DNA of 14,490 nucleotides, taken from Intestinimonas massiliensis (ex Afouda et al. 2020). GTDB lineage: Bacteria; Bacillota; Clostridia; Oscillospirales; Oscillospiraceae. The position numbers and the translations under genes are program-made. The stretch is from contig NZ_LR131147.1 of assembly GCF_900626285.1 (NCBI RefSeq), positions 2,044,876-2,059,365 of the forward strand, in the 5' to 3' direction. The notes beneath the pieces are model-generated. The model had not been told where the DNA came from. It worked only from the letters and a program-made list of their open reading frames with translations, and did no database searches. Below, piece after piece: positions 1 to 6,801 of the stretch (position 1 is the first letter of the stretch; every line of letters begins with the position of its first letter).

Positions 1-54
1 AACCCGATTTTCAGCGCAATGGACTGCCGCCGGAATTGCCAAATGTTCCAATGA

Positions 55-258
55 GATCGGGTTTGACAATTTTGTCAAACCCGATCTTGCGTGGAAAATC
101 TTCCGAAAACTTTTCGGCAACCTTGCCGAAAAGTTCCGCCCGCAGGCGGCATTGGGGACAGGGGTTTCCCCTGCAAGGGCGTTTTGACATCAAAACGCGA
201 TGCTTGCGTGAAACACCCGCCCTGAAGGGCGGGCGTTTCACCGCCGCCAGGGGCGGCG
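55..258. repeat. stack of seven abutting inverted repeats
   Basis: Seven near-perfect inverted repeats follow one another almost without gaps. They are: 55-86 (15-bp arms, 2-base TT loop); 108-135 (13-bp arms, CC loop); 136-149 (5-bp arms); 159-173 (6-bp arms, TTT loop); 179-198 (9-bp arms, CA loop, extendable by a GCAAG/CTTGC outer stem at 173-177 and 203-207); 209-240 (15-bp arms, one mismatch, GA loop); 242-258 (7-bp arms). Bases 1-8 (AACCCGAT) are also the complement of 56-63, so the element may begin left of the window. Several loops are only two bases, so the arms may act as DNA palindromes or cruciforms as well as RNA stems. The layout resembles a multicopy intergenic palindromic repeat element; copy number cannot be judged from one window. 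The short frames that cross it are by-products of the symmetry. Confidence 0.85.
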
Positions 259-335
259 AAGCCTTGCTCGGCATGGCCTGATTTGACTTCTCGCCGCACG
301 GAACCAGGTCACACGCTTAGGTATACCGATGAGCA

Positions 336-836
336 GAAGATCTGGCCGTCCGCCTCAAGCAGGGCATCATCACGTATGCCAAAACCTGTGAGACCTATGT
401 GGCCTATCTGCGCAGACATCTGTCTCATGATATTTGGAAGGAATTTTAGAATTACACCGGCGCGGTGACCTGCACCGCTCAGAACAAGCAGGACACCACC
501 TACCTGGGCCGCTTTACCTTTGACACCATCTTGGACTTTTAGGGGCCCAACCGGGTGCTGACCATCCTGGCAAGAGGATTTCTGTTCCATAACGGGGACA
601 GCAGCCCAGCCGAAGCGCCCAGAGAGCGCATCGACTATGCCAAGCGGGGCTTATGCGCCTGGTGCAGTGTGCCGGACAGCGAAAACGCCACGCCCCGGGA
701 GGTGTGGCAGTTTGGCAATGATTTTGGAGGACTTTATTTAGAATTTCCCGGCCTTGCGGAAACCTTTCACGCATTTCTTCTTATCATGGTCATGGCGGGA
801 GAACAGTCTAAGTTTTTCTCGCCGGATGGTCGATAA
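336..836 (+). pseudogene. decayed reading frame of unknown family with internal stops
   Basis: One frame reads as protein-like sequence but is cut by in-frame TAG codons at 447-449 and 540-542. The first piece (from about 336) reads AEDLAVRLKQGIITYAKTCE and continues to WKEF. The second (450-539) starts NYTGAVTCTAQNKQDTTYLG. The third (543-836) includes RVLTILARGFLFHNGDSS and RERIDYAKRGLCAWCSV. Just upstream, a different frame reads RYTDEQKI, which would join naturally to AVRLKQG through a frameshift near 340. I see no ribosome site with an intact start. The family is not recognised. The reading as a relic rests on coding-like composition plus stops; the alternative is non-coding sequence with chance open stretches. 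The last part (after about 740) is the least convincing. Confidence 0.5.
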
Positions 837-881
837 AATAATAAAGAGTATTTGTTCTGGTGGCAGTACCTATCGCAGTAA

Positions 882-1394
882 CGAAGAGTAGGGAAAGATA
901 GGCGAGATCAACATTTCCAGCTATACAATTTCAATACGGCTCTAAACGGTGATCCGTTTGTTGCATCCGATGATCACTATATCATTGATCCCGATGTTGC
1001 GCCCCCGGAAAATTTCAAGTGGTTTTATGAAAAGAGCGGAGACGCTTATCGTACCACCATCCGAATGAATTCGCTTACCGTGGAGGATGTGGATGGCAAC
1101 AAAACAGTCACGGATTACACTACTGATGAGTTTGATCCCAAAGATCCCTTAAAAGCACAAACATGGGTTTCCTACACAGACGAGGATGGCATAGAGCATC
1201 GGCTCAGCACAGATCTTGTGTTCAACAATAGCAAAGAGGATCTTCGGAATGTTGCGGATTTGCTGTCCTTCTCTGATACAGATATGGATAAGGCCAGCTT
1301 GCTCAATCAATTCCTGTCCAACTTGCAGCTCTATCCGAAGCGGTATTTTGACCGTTTCCCGACAGTCTCCCGCAGTATGGATTTTATGGTTTAA
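882..1394 (+). pseudogene. unknown protein, start lost (5'-damaged relative of the downstream cluster genes)
   Basis: The frame is open from just after a TAA at 879-881 to the TAA ending at 1394, about 170 codons of convincing acidic protein (for example NFNTALNGDPFVASDDHYI and LTVEDVDGNKTVTDYTTDEF). It has no ATG, GTG or TTG before codon 1065, and that ATG has no ribosome site. In a second frame, a GGGAAAG at 891-897 abuts ATA GGC GAG ATC AAC ATT TCC AGC TAT. That reads (I)GEINISSY and would flow into NFNTALNG if one base were restored near 921-926. So the gene probably lost its start (ATG to ATA) and suffered a frameshift. There is no signal peptide or membrane segment, and the family is not recognised. 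It lies 38 bases upstream of the next cluster gene, on the same strand. A translated shorter form from 1065 is possible but unlikely. Confidence 0.6.
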
Positions 1395-1432
1395 CACAAA
1401 GTTTATATTATTGATGTTGGGAGGGAGTATCC

Positions 1433-1966
1433 ATGCAAATTGGCGGCTTGGGAACCAGCAATACGGCCAAGCTGGGTGGCGCGTCGAACATCCAAACATC
1501 GGCAAAAAAGGCTGTTAAGAACGCGATCACAGATGGCTTTGTAAAACAGATTCAAACACTGGCCCACGAGGATGCGGAAAAGGGCATCTATATGGACAAG
1601 GAATTTATTCAACTTCAGCGTGCCCGAATGGAACGGTATGTCTCTCCTGATCGTGCCAGCCCGATGGCCAAAGTAAATTCCATTATGAAAACATTGGATC
1701 AAGAGCAGGAGCGGATCAAAGTCTATTTGGAGCATCTTTTCGGCGACTATTCTGCCGAAATCAAAGGCGATTCGACATTCCGGACAGCTGAGGTTTATTC
1801 ACCAGAGGGAGAACTGATTGCGAGTTACAGCAGCTTTTATGGCCAATGGACGATACATCAGACGAAAGCGGAATTCAATTTTATTACGGAAACGGACATG
1901 ATTTATTTGCAGGCATTTCGGGAAGCCCGTGCGGAAATGAACGCTGCCGTAGACACTCGGGCATGA
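1433..1966 (+). CDS. conserved hypothetical protein, cluster gene 1 (177 aa)
   Basis: The start follows a strong GGGAGGGAG ribosome site at correct spacing. The protein has a Ser/Ala/Lys-rich, probably flexible amino end (residues 1-35). A helical central part follows with EDAEKGIYM (46-54), an LQRARM stretch and YVSPDRA (69-75). Near the carboxyl end comes TAEVYSPEGELIASY (118-132), which looks like a beta-hairpin, and then a helical tail, FREARAEMNAA. There is no signal peptide, membrane segment or catalytic motif. Proteins with this KGxYM, YVSPDR and SPxGExIASY pattern occur, to my recollection, as unnamed proteins in gut Clostridia; no function is known to me. It is the first intact gene of a six-gene same-strand run, with 31 bases before the next start, which suggests co-transcription. 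Confidence 0.85.
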   Translation: MQIGGLGTSNTAKLGGASNIQTSAKKAVKNAITDGFVKQIQTLAHEDAEKGIYMDKEFIQLQRARMERYVSPDRASPMAKVNSIMKTLDQEQERIKVYLEHLFGDYSAEIKGDSTFRTAEVYSPEGELIASYSSFYGQWTIHQTKAEFNFITETDMIYLQAFREARAEMNAAVDTRA

Positions 1967-1997
1967 CCCGCAAGAATGAGAAAGTGAGGAAACCAGG

Positions 1998-2786
1998 ATG
2001 ATGAGAATTGATCGAAACCTTGCCCCGCAACCGCGGGAAACGTACGCTCGTGCGGCTGCGGCGGAGCAGAGCAACACCAGTAAGAGCAACCCAACCACCG
2101 GTGCAGATACGGTGACGATCTCAGAGGAAGGACGTCAGGCGTCCATTGCTGCACAGATGGAAGCCGCCGGCATTGACCCGGCGCTGGCGGAAAAACTGGC
2201 TTCCGGCAAAATCCAAATCGTCGAACCGGATTGGGATACCTTTGAGATACCTACTCTGGTAGTAAATCCAGATCCGAAGCTTTTCGAAACAACGTTTCTT
2301 CAGACTGTGACCAGCGAAAAGGAAGCTCTGGAGACCCAGGTACGGAACTATTATGCCCCCATGCTGGCCGAATTGGAGGGTATGGATCGGGATGAGGCGA
2401 TCCATTACCTGTACCGCACCTATGTGCAGTCCTGGTTGGGTGATTTTGCTGTGGACGGAACCGAACTTCCGGATCCGCCGGAGGGAATGACCAAGCAGTC
2501 CGCCGCTATGGCGTATGACCAGCTGAGAAGCCTGTACCTGACCGGAAAGCTGCATACGACGGAAGATCCCTACGCTCTGGGGGAGGAAGGCATGAACCGA
2601 CTGGAGAATATATACGAGTTTGCCAAGGAGACCGCCCAGGCCGCCTGCGACAAGGCCCAGCAAGAGTTGGACGCCCAAGCGAAACAGTATGCCGCCGAGC
2701 AGAAGGAAAAATTCAAAGATTGGATCGCGAAGGTCAACAGCGGAGAGTTGACTGGAACCTGCATGGGCTTTATGACGCTGGGGTAA
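1998..2786 (+). CDS. conserved hypothetical protein with FlgM-like DTVTIS motif, cluster gene 2 (262 aa)
   Basis: A GAGG at 1986-1989 serves the ATG at 1998; a second ATG directly follows and could also start. The amino end is low-complexity (Ala, Ser, Thr, Asn). It leads to ADTVTISEEGRQ (residues 36-47), which resembles the D-x-V-x-[IL]-S-x-E-[AG] stretch of FlgM-type anti-sigma-28 proteins; this is a similarity by eye only. A mixed middle region follows, then a long Ala/Gln/Lys/Glu-rich segment (about 200-245) that should be helical or coiled-coil, and a short hydrophobic tail. There is no signal peptide or membrane span. The spacing on both sides fits a shared transcript, although the 117-base gap after it could hold a further promoter. 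I see no clear one there. Confidence 0.85.
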   Translation: MMRIDRNLAPQPRETYARAAAAEQSNTSKSNPTTGADTVTISEEGRQASIAAQMEAAGIDPALAEKLASGKIQIVEPDWDTFEIPTLVVNPDPKLFETTFLQTVTSEKEALETQVRNYYAPMLAELEGMDRDEAIHYLYRTYVQSWLGDFAVDGTELPDPPEGMTKQSAAMAYDQLRSLYLTGKLHTTEDPYALGEEGMNRLENIYEFAKETAQAACDKAQQELDAQAKQYAAEQKEKFKDWIAKVNSGELTGTCMGFMTLG

Positions 2787-2903
2787 GGAACACCAGACGA
2801 AGGCTTATGCCGTCATACTGCAAATGACCCACAATTTCCACCGACGTGGATTGTCTGAGCTTACAGCGGCCAAAAAAACCATCAAAGCAAGGGGGTGCAC
2901 TCT

Positions 2904-3467
2904 ATGGAGATGAATAGCATTGGCAGCCGAGATTTAAGTCTCACGAAATACACGCTTCCAACCGGCGAAAAGCGTAAAATGGAGCTGACGGCCACGTCCC
3001 TCTTTCCCGAAGAGGAGGTCCGGGAGACGGAGGAGAGCCAGGCCCGCTATCGGAAGTATGAGAAGATCATCCGCAAGATGTATTCGGGCAGGCGGCTGAC
3101 CGCGGCGGAAATGCGCTTTCTGCGCCAGCATTACCCGGAAGCTGCGGCCAAGGCGGAGCGGATCCAGCGGGAGATTGAAATGGTCGAGGAGCAACTCCGC
3201 ACCTGTGACACCCAGGAGGAGGCCGAGCAGGTGTACGAGCAGGTGCGGACGCAGGCGCTCGCCCGGTTTGCCCAAAAAGATTCCTCCGGGCTTGCTGTGC
3301 TGGCCGCCGTCCAGCGGATGCAGCCCGCCTGCAAAGCTGGGCAGGGGTCGGAGAGCACAGAGCAGAAGGAGGGCGACAGGGCGGCGCTCCTCCCCTGGCA
3401 GCCGGAGCAGGCATTTGATATCAGCATTTTAGAGAAACACCAGCGGAGCGTTGATGTAAAAGCGTAA
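2904..3467 (+). CDS. coiled-coil hypothetical protein with shared QAFD-SILE carboxyl module, cluster gene 3 (187 aa)
   Basis: I chose the ATG at 2904 because AAGGGGG (2889-2895) sits eight bases before it. The in-frame GTG at 2895 overlaps that site and is unlikely. Residues 45-125 are strongly charged and should form helices or a coiled coil (Glu/Arg/Lys/Gln-rich, for example KAERIQREIEMVEEQL). The region at 141-160 is a Ser/Glu/Gly linker. The last 23 residues, WQPEQAFDISILEKHQRSVD plus VKA, match the end of the protein encoded at 4229-4687 at 16 of 23 positions. There is no export signal. The stop codon overlaps the AAAGGAGG ribosome site of the next gene (3466-3473), implying tight co-expression. 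Function unknown; the helical stalk plus shared tail suggests a binding or docking protein, which is an inference only. Confidence 0.85.
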   Translation: MEMNSIGSRDLSLTKYTLPTGEKRKMELTATSLFPEEEVRETEESQARYRKYEKIIRKMYSGRRLTAAEMRFLRQHYPEAAAKAERIQREIEMVEEQLRTCDTQEEAEQVYEQVRTQALARFAQKDSSGLAVLAAVQRMQPACKAGQGSESTEQKEGDRAALLPWQPEQAFDISILEKHQRSVDVKA

Positions 3468-3482
3468 AGGAGGCACAACGAA

Positions 3483-4184
3483 ATGTCTTTGATTATTTCT
3501 GACACCGGAGCTATGCGCCTGCCCGACGCTCTGGTAAACAGCGGCTGGGTAACCAATATCAAGCCATCGGGCCAGCAGGCGGAGCCGACCACGGTTGGGG
3601 AGAAAATTCAATTTTCCCCGCCGAATTTTGATCGGGTGGATTTAAGTAAGGCGGTGAGTCTGGACGACAAGATGGTCCCCTGCGGAGTCCAGAACGAGGC
3701 AAGGCAGACGGATGCCGTTCCGCACGGTACAGGGACTGAAATCAAAAAAAGAGAAATCTCCCAAATGCAGTATGCGGATGGAAGTTTCAATTTCTCCCTT
3801 CCAGAAGATGCTGCACAGCGCAATGTAGACATCTGGGAGGGACACACAAAGGAAATAGTTATATCTCTTTCCCCAGAAGGAAAACACTATCAAGCAATTA
3901 GACAAATGACCAAAGAATGGAACGCTTTCGTCGAGCAGTTGAAATCATCCATCAATGGATCTGGGATGGACTATTTTGAGAGCCAGCGCTTTGTAAAGGA
4001 AAGTTTTACTTCTCTCTATACCGATTGGATGCATAATAAGCCTGAACTTTTCAAAGTATTGTTCGATCAAGAAAAAGACCACTTTGCCAATCGCGAGTGG
4101 AATCTGATTGCCAAACCGGAGGGTTGGACTGATGCAGACTTCGAGTTCTGGGAAAATTATGACCCCTGGACGGAAAGCAAATGA
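3483..4184 (+). CDS. hypothetical protein, cluster gene 4 (233 aa)
   Basis: AAAGGAGG (3466-3473), overlapping the previous stop, drives the ATG at 3483, so translation of the two genes is probably linked. The first 95 residues are polar and look loosely ordered. They include NFDRVDLSKAV (48-58), a D-x-V-x-[IL]-S pattern like that in the protein encoded at 1998-2786. Residues 105-233 look folded, with EIVISLSPEGKHY (124-136), then amphipathic helices rich in Phe, Trp and Tyr (NAFVEQLKSS, FVKESFTSLYTDWM) and an acidic aromatic end, WTDADFEFWENYDPW. There is no signal peptide, membrane segment or recognisable catalytic motif. This is one of the most AT-rich genes of the window, in sharp contrast to the minus-strand genes on the right. 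Family not recognised. Confidence 0.83.
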   Translation: MSLIISDTGAMRLPDALVNSGWVTNIKPSGQQAEPTTVGEKIQFSPPNFDRVDLSKAVSLDDKMVPCGVQNEARQTDAVPHGTGTEIKKREISQMQYADGSFNFSLPEDAAQRNVDIWEGHTKEIVISLSPEGKHYQAIRQMTKEWNAFVEQLKSSINGSGMDYFESQRFVKESFTSLYTDWMHNKPELFKVLFDQEKDHFANREWNLIAKPEGWTDADFEFWENYDPWTESK

Positions 4185-4228
4185 TGTGAATAACCTGATA
4201 ACCGATTTTCCGGAAGGGGTGTAACAAA

Positions 4229-4687
4229 ATGACGATCACAGACATTGCCCGTATGATGATGACCTCAGATCAGTATCAGCGTGGAGTCACACAGCCGAAA
4301 TATCCAAACGGCGCTGCGGTAGCGCACCCTGATACGCCGGATGACGGGATGGATATTACCGGGATGACTGCGGCGGATTTTCATATCATCCCTGTGTCCA
4401 AGGAGATCGAGCAGAAGGTGCGGGACAGAGTATTTGAGAATATGAAGTACCGCTATGGCATGACCGGGACAGGCAATGAATACGGAGAAATGGTACATAG
4501 CTATTTGATGTCTATCCCCGCCAAAGACCGAAGGGACGCGGCCTACACCATAGATCAAATTCATTTTGACGAAGTGGAAAAAATCAATGCCTTTGTCAAA
4601 GCCCATGTCCCAGGCTGGCAGCCGGGGCAGGCATTTGATACCAGCATTTTGGAAGAATACCAGTGGGGAATTGATGTAAAGGCGTAA
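4229..4687 (+). CDS. hypothetical protein with shared QAFD-SILE carboxyl module, cluster gene 5 (152 aa)
   Basis: GGAAGGGG upstream of the ATG gives a good start. The short polar amino end runs to about residue 50. The folded part contains KEIEQKVRDRVFENMK (58-73), RYGMTGTGNEYGEMVHSY (75-92), and a run of helices to about 125. The protein ends in WQPGQAFDTSILEEYQWGID plus VKA (130-152). This tail equals the end of the protein encoded at 2904-3467 in 16 of 23 residues; at DNA level 4616-4687 and 3396-3467 agree at 61 of 72 bases by hand count, while the bodies of the two genes differ. So the tail is a module copied or exchanged between genes. There is no export signal. The R-Y-G-M-T-G-T-G-N-E-Y-G stretch is distinctive but I cannot link it to a known activity. 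Confidence 0.85.
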   Translation: MTITDIARMMMTSDQYQRGVTQPKYPNGAAVAHPDTPDDGMDITGMTAADFHIIPVSKEIEQKVRDRVFENMKYRYGMTGTGNEYGEMVHSYLMSIPAKDRRDAAYTIDQIHFDEVEKINAFVKAHVPGWQPGQAFDTSILEEYQWGIDVKA

Positions 4688-4732
4688 CTGTTTTGCCTTT
4701 GAACAGCGGATTGTTTTAAGGAGGATATTCGT

Positions 4733-5365
4733 GTGAATGTGAGAGGAGTATCTGAGGGGATTTATTTGCCCTGCATTTGGTTGAATCCGACGACGCAAAA
4801 AGCGGAGGTTGGTACTTATAGCTACACAGCTCTGATGGAAAAATTTCAAAAGCAGGTCGAGCAAGTACAAGGGAAGCCGCCTGAGTTGGGCAATCAAACA
4901 CTGTCAGAGGCGGAAATCCAAGCGCTTGCGGAAAAGTATGATCCGCAAAACATGTCACAAGCAGAGTATGACGAATTCATCCGATATTTGGAGAAAAAAG
5001 GCGTCCTAAGTCGGCTTGAAACCAGCGACCTGGGAATGTCCCGTATCACGATTGTACCGGGGTATTTTGAGCCTGCCTATATCTGGACCTCATCTTCCGG
5101 TATGGGATCCAGTGTCCGTTCACTGAGTGATGTGGGTGGAAACGCACTTCAGTTTGCGCAGATCATGTCCCAGTGGGCAGTGCCTGACAGCAGTTTGCAA
5201 ATCAGGCAAGGCGCCTATTCCAAAGTGCTGGAGATCCTAAACCAAATGAACGCGGTGAGAGGGGCCACAGGGAGCGGGGCAACTACATCGCCTTTGATGA
5301 TGGATTTAAGCAGCATTCAACTGACCATTGACCACATCAAGAACGAGCGAATCCAGACCGTGTAA
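4733..5365 (+). CDS. KYDPxNM-motif hypothetical protein, cluster gene 6 (210 aa)
   Basis: The start is GTG: TAAGGAGG at 4717-4724 lies eight bases before it, and no ATG fits. After a 50-residue amino part comes LSEAEIQALAEKYDPQNM (57-74) followed by SQAEYDEFIRYLEKKGVLSR, a helix-turn-helix-shaped region. It shares 17 of 40 positions with residues 83-122 of the next protein. Similar L-x3-E-x3-L-x2-KYDP-x-NM-x3-EY patterns recur in unnamed proteins of gut Clostridia. The acidic D-x-N pattern could suggest an EF-hand-like or simply a helix-capping turn; nothing here proves metal binding. The rest is mixed with a Gly/Ser/Thr-rich stretch (178-187) and helical ends. No signal peptide or membrane span. 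It is 45 bases after the previous gene and 84 before the next. Confidence 0.84.
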   Translation: MNVRGVSEGIYLPCIWLNPTTQKAEVGTYSYTALMEKFQKQVEQVQGKPPELGNQTLSEAEIQALAEKYDPQNMSQAEYDEFIRYLEKKGVLSRLETSDLGMSRITIVPGYFEPAYIWTSSSGMGSSVRSLSDVGGNALQFAQIMSQWAVPDSSLQIRQGAYSKVLEILNQMNAVRGATGSGATTSPLMMDLSSIQLTIDHIKNERIQTV

Positions 5366-5449
5366 GGGCCCTGATTGCTGGCAGAACAGACAGTTAAGTT
5401 ATACACAGGTTACGATATCGCTTAGTTTGTGAAAGGATAGAGGATTTCT

Positions 5450-6130
5450 ATGGTTTGTGGAGTCCAATACGCTGAAAAGGCTGTAACCAATCATGCCAAA
5501 AGGGCAAAGGCATCCAGCGTTCCCACCGTCAGCTGGGCGGATGTTATGGCTGGTACCGTTCCAAGCGCCAGCTTTGTAGTGTGCAGCAGTTCGGAGGATC
5601 GAACTGCCATGCAGGCGTATTTCTCCAATGTTTTTTCGAGCGCTCCTGCGTTTTCCTCCGAGAACAAACATCCTATGCCTGACCTTTCCGCTGTATTGAC
5701 AGATGAGGAATGGGAGAGCCTCAGCCAGAAGTATGATCCATCCAACATGACACAGCAGGAATACACTGCGCTTCTGAATGAATTGCACGATGCAGGTCTG
5801 CTCAGCGATGAGGAACTGAAACTGCTCTCCGTTTGCGAGGATGGACTTTCCTCCTGCACAAATATAGGCGGCATCCATCTTTCGCCGGTATTCCCGGAGC
5901 TGCTGAGTGGTCGTTGCGTTATATCGTTGACCAACAACGCTGATTTTCCGGATGGACAGCCTGTTGGCTTTTCCTCCGGTAAGGCGTATTGCGATGTGTT
6001 TGCAATATCTGCGTGGGAGGCAGCATTTCGCTATTATGATCAGGAACGCTCGGAATGGCTTCCGACCTGTAAGGCGCAGGCGTTCCAGCAGCTTGACGCC
6101 ATCCTACAAGAGATGGTGTCGCACAGGTGA
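5450..6130 (+). CDS. KYDPxNM-motif hypothetical protein, cluster gene 7 (226 aa)
   Basis: AGAGG at 5439-5443 precedes the ATG by six bases. A polar Ala/Ser/Lys-rich amino end contains VSWADVMAGTV (27-37), a short S-[FW]-A-D-x-[LM] type stretch. Residues 83-122 hold LTDEEWESLSQKYDPSNM and TQQEYTALLNELHDAGLLS, homologous to the module in the preceding protein. The tail (AFQQLDAILQEMVSHR) also lines up with its AYSKVLEILNQMN region, so the two genes are probably diverged duplicates over most of their length. It carries seven cysteines (positions 3, 45, 129, 136, 156, 181, 207), more than its neighbours. There is no signal peptide or membrane segment. It is the last gene of the run and faces a minus-strand gene that ends 26 bases away; I see no convincing terminator between them. 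Confidence 0.84.
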   Translation: MVCGVQYAEKAVTNHAKRAKASSVPTVSWADVMAGTVPSASFVVCSSSEDRTAMQAYFSNVFSSAPAFSSENKHPMPDLSAVLTDEEWESLSQKYDPSNMTQQEYTALLNELHDAGLLSDEELKLLSVCEDGLSSCTNIGGIHLSPVFPELLSGRCVISLTNNADFPDGQPVGFSSGKAYCDVFAISAWEAAFRYYDQERSEWLPTCKAQAFQQLDAILQEMVSHR

Positions 6131-6156
6131 GATGTGCGGAATGCATCCTGTTACAA

Positions 6157-6456
6157 TCATACAGAACAGGCATCTGCCTCAGCTTCTTCAGCTGACGGTG
6201 GCTGCCTGTTTTGTTTATAGTAATTCAATTCGTTTGCCATTTTTAAAGCCAGGTGAAATCCACAGAGGAAACTGTCCATAGAGCGTTCCTCCGCCATTAG
6301 ATTCTGGGTATCCATGATCCGCAGCACCAGTTTTCTCTCTGGTTTTTCCAATCGCTCGATGAGCTGCTTGTGACAATCTTCAATTTCCTGCTCAGCCTCC
6401 GTCATGGGCAGTGGCGTGTAAAATCTGTTGTAGAGTTGTTTCAGTATGTCATTCAT
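6157..6456 (-). CDS. DUF6809-like small protein (99 aa)
   Basis: The start at 6456 is set by GAGGAGGT seven bases upstream on the minus strand. The frame is open another 23 codons upstream, but those read as a poor hydrophobic leader and include the ribosome site. The protein begins MNDILKQLYNRFYTPLP, continues with a helical charged middle (AEQEIEDCHKQLIERLEKPE, then RKLVLRIMDTQNLMAEERSM), and ends with DSFLCGFHLALKMANELN before a Pro/Glu/Ala tail. This length, the opening LYNGxxxP-like pattern and the late FxxGFxLAxxLxxE helix resemble DUF6809 proteins, common near phage-like or accessory regions of Clostridia. Function unknown. It converges on the six-gene cluster, so it is not in that operon, but it could regulate or accompany it. 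Confidence 0.8.
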   Translation of the reverse strand: MNDILKQLYNRFYTPLPMTEAEQEIEDCHKQLIERLEKPERKLVLRIMDTQNLMAEERSMDSFLCGFHLALKMANELNYYKQNRQPPSAEEAEADACSV

Positions 6457-6519
6457 GTGTCCTACCTCCTCGTAGCAAGACACCATACCACAAGCGGATA
6501 GAAAAAGCCACAACAATAT

Positions 6520-6545
6520 TTGCATTACTGCAATCTAACTAGATT
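6520..6545. promoter_or_regulatory. two overlapping small palindromes, possible operator
   Basis: TTGCA-TTAC-TGCAA (6520-6533) overlaps AATCTA-AC-TAGATT (6532-6545); both are perfect. They lie 64-89 bases upstream of the start of the minus-strand DUF6809-like gene, where a repressor or activator site would be expected. A clear -10/-35 pair could not be assigned (TATGGT nearer the gene is a weak candidate), so this is a suggestion from symmetry and position only. Confidence 0.35.
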
Positions 6546-6665
6546 CAAATTTTCGAAAGTCGTTTTTGTGAAACATCGAGAGATTGTTTTTCGCAGCACT
6601 TCTCAAATAGCAGGGGCGAGGACAGTCAACCAGCTATCGGCGTTCTTTTTTGATGTGCGCAAAAA

Positions 6666-6698
6666 GAAGGGCCTGCGGATTTCCGCAGACCCTTTCTC
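6666..6698. terminator. orphan hairpin with A-rich and T-rich flanks
   Basis: Arms 6668-6679 and 6682-6693 pair at 11 of 12 positions with a 2-base loop. It is followed by TTTCTC on the plus strand and, read on the minus strand, by TTCTTTTT, which looks like an intrinsic terminator, better in the minus direction. No intact gene ends at it from either side, so it may be left over from a lost gene. Confidence 0.55.
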
Positions 6699-6801
6699 GT
6701 TGATGTGCAAAATCGGTTTTGTTGTTGTCCTTATGTTGGGGTACCTTCATCCTCCCGCTTTTTTTAAAAATTCTTCACATTTTTCACCGGTTTTCCACCA
6801 C

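Noticed and set aside
55..258. CRISPR array
   Set aside because: The palindromes differ from one another in sequence, and there are no equal-length spacers between identical repeats.
36..281. Short frames on both strands within 11-299
   Set aside because: They lie over the stacked inverted repeats; the symmetry of the repeats explains open frames on both strands.
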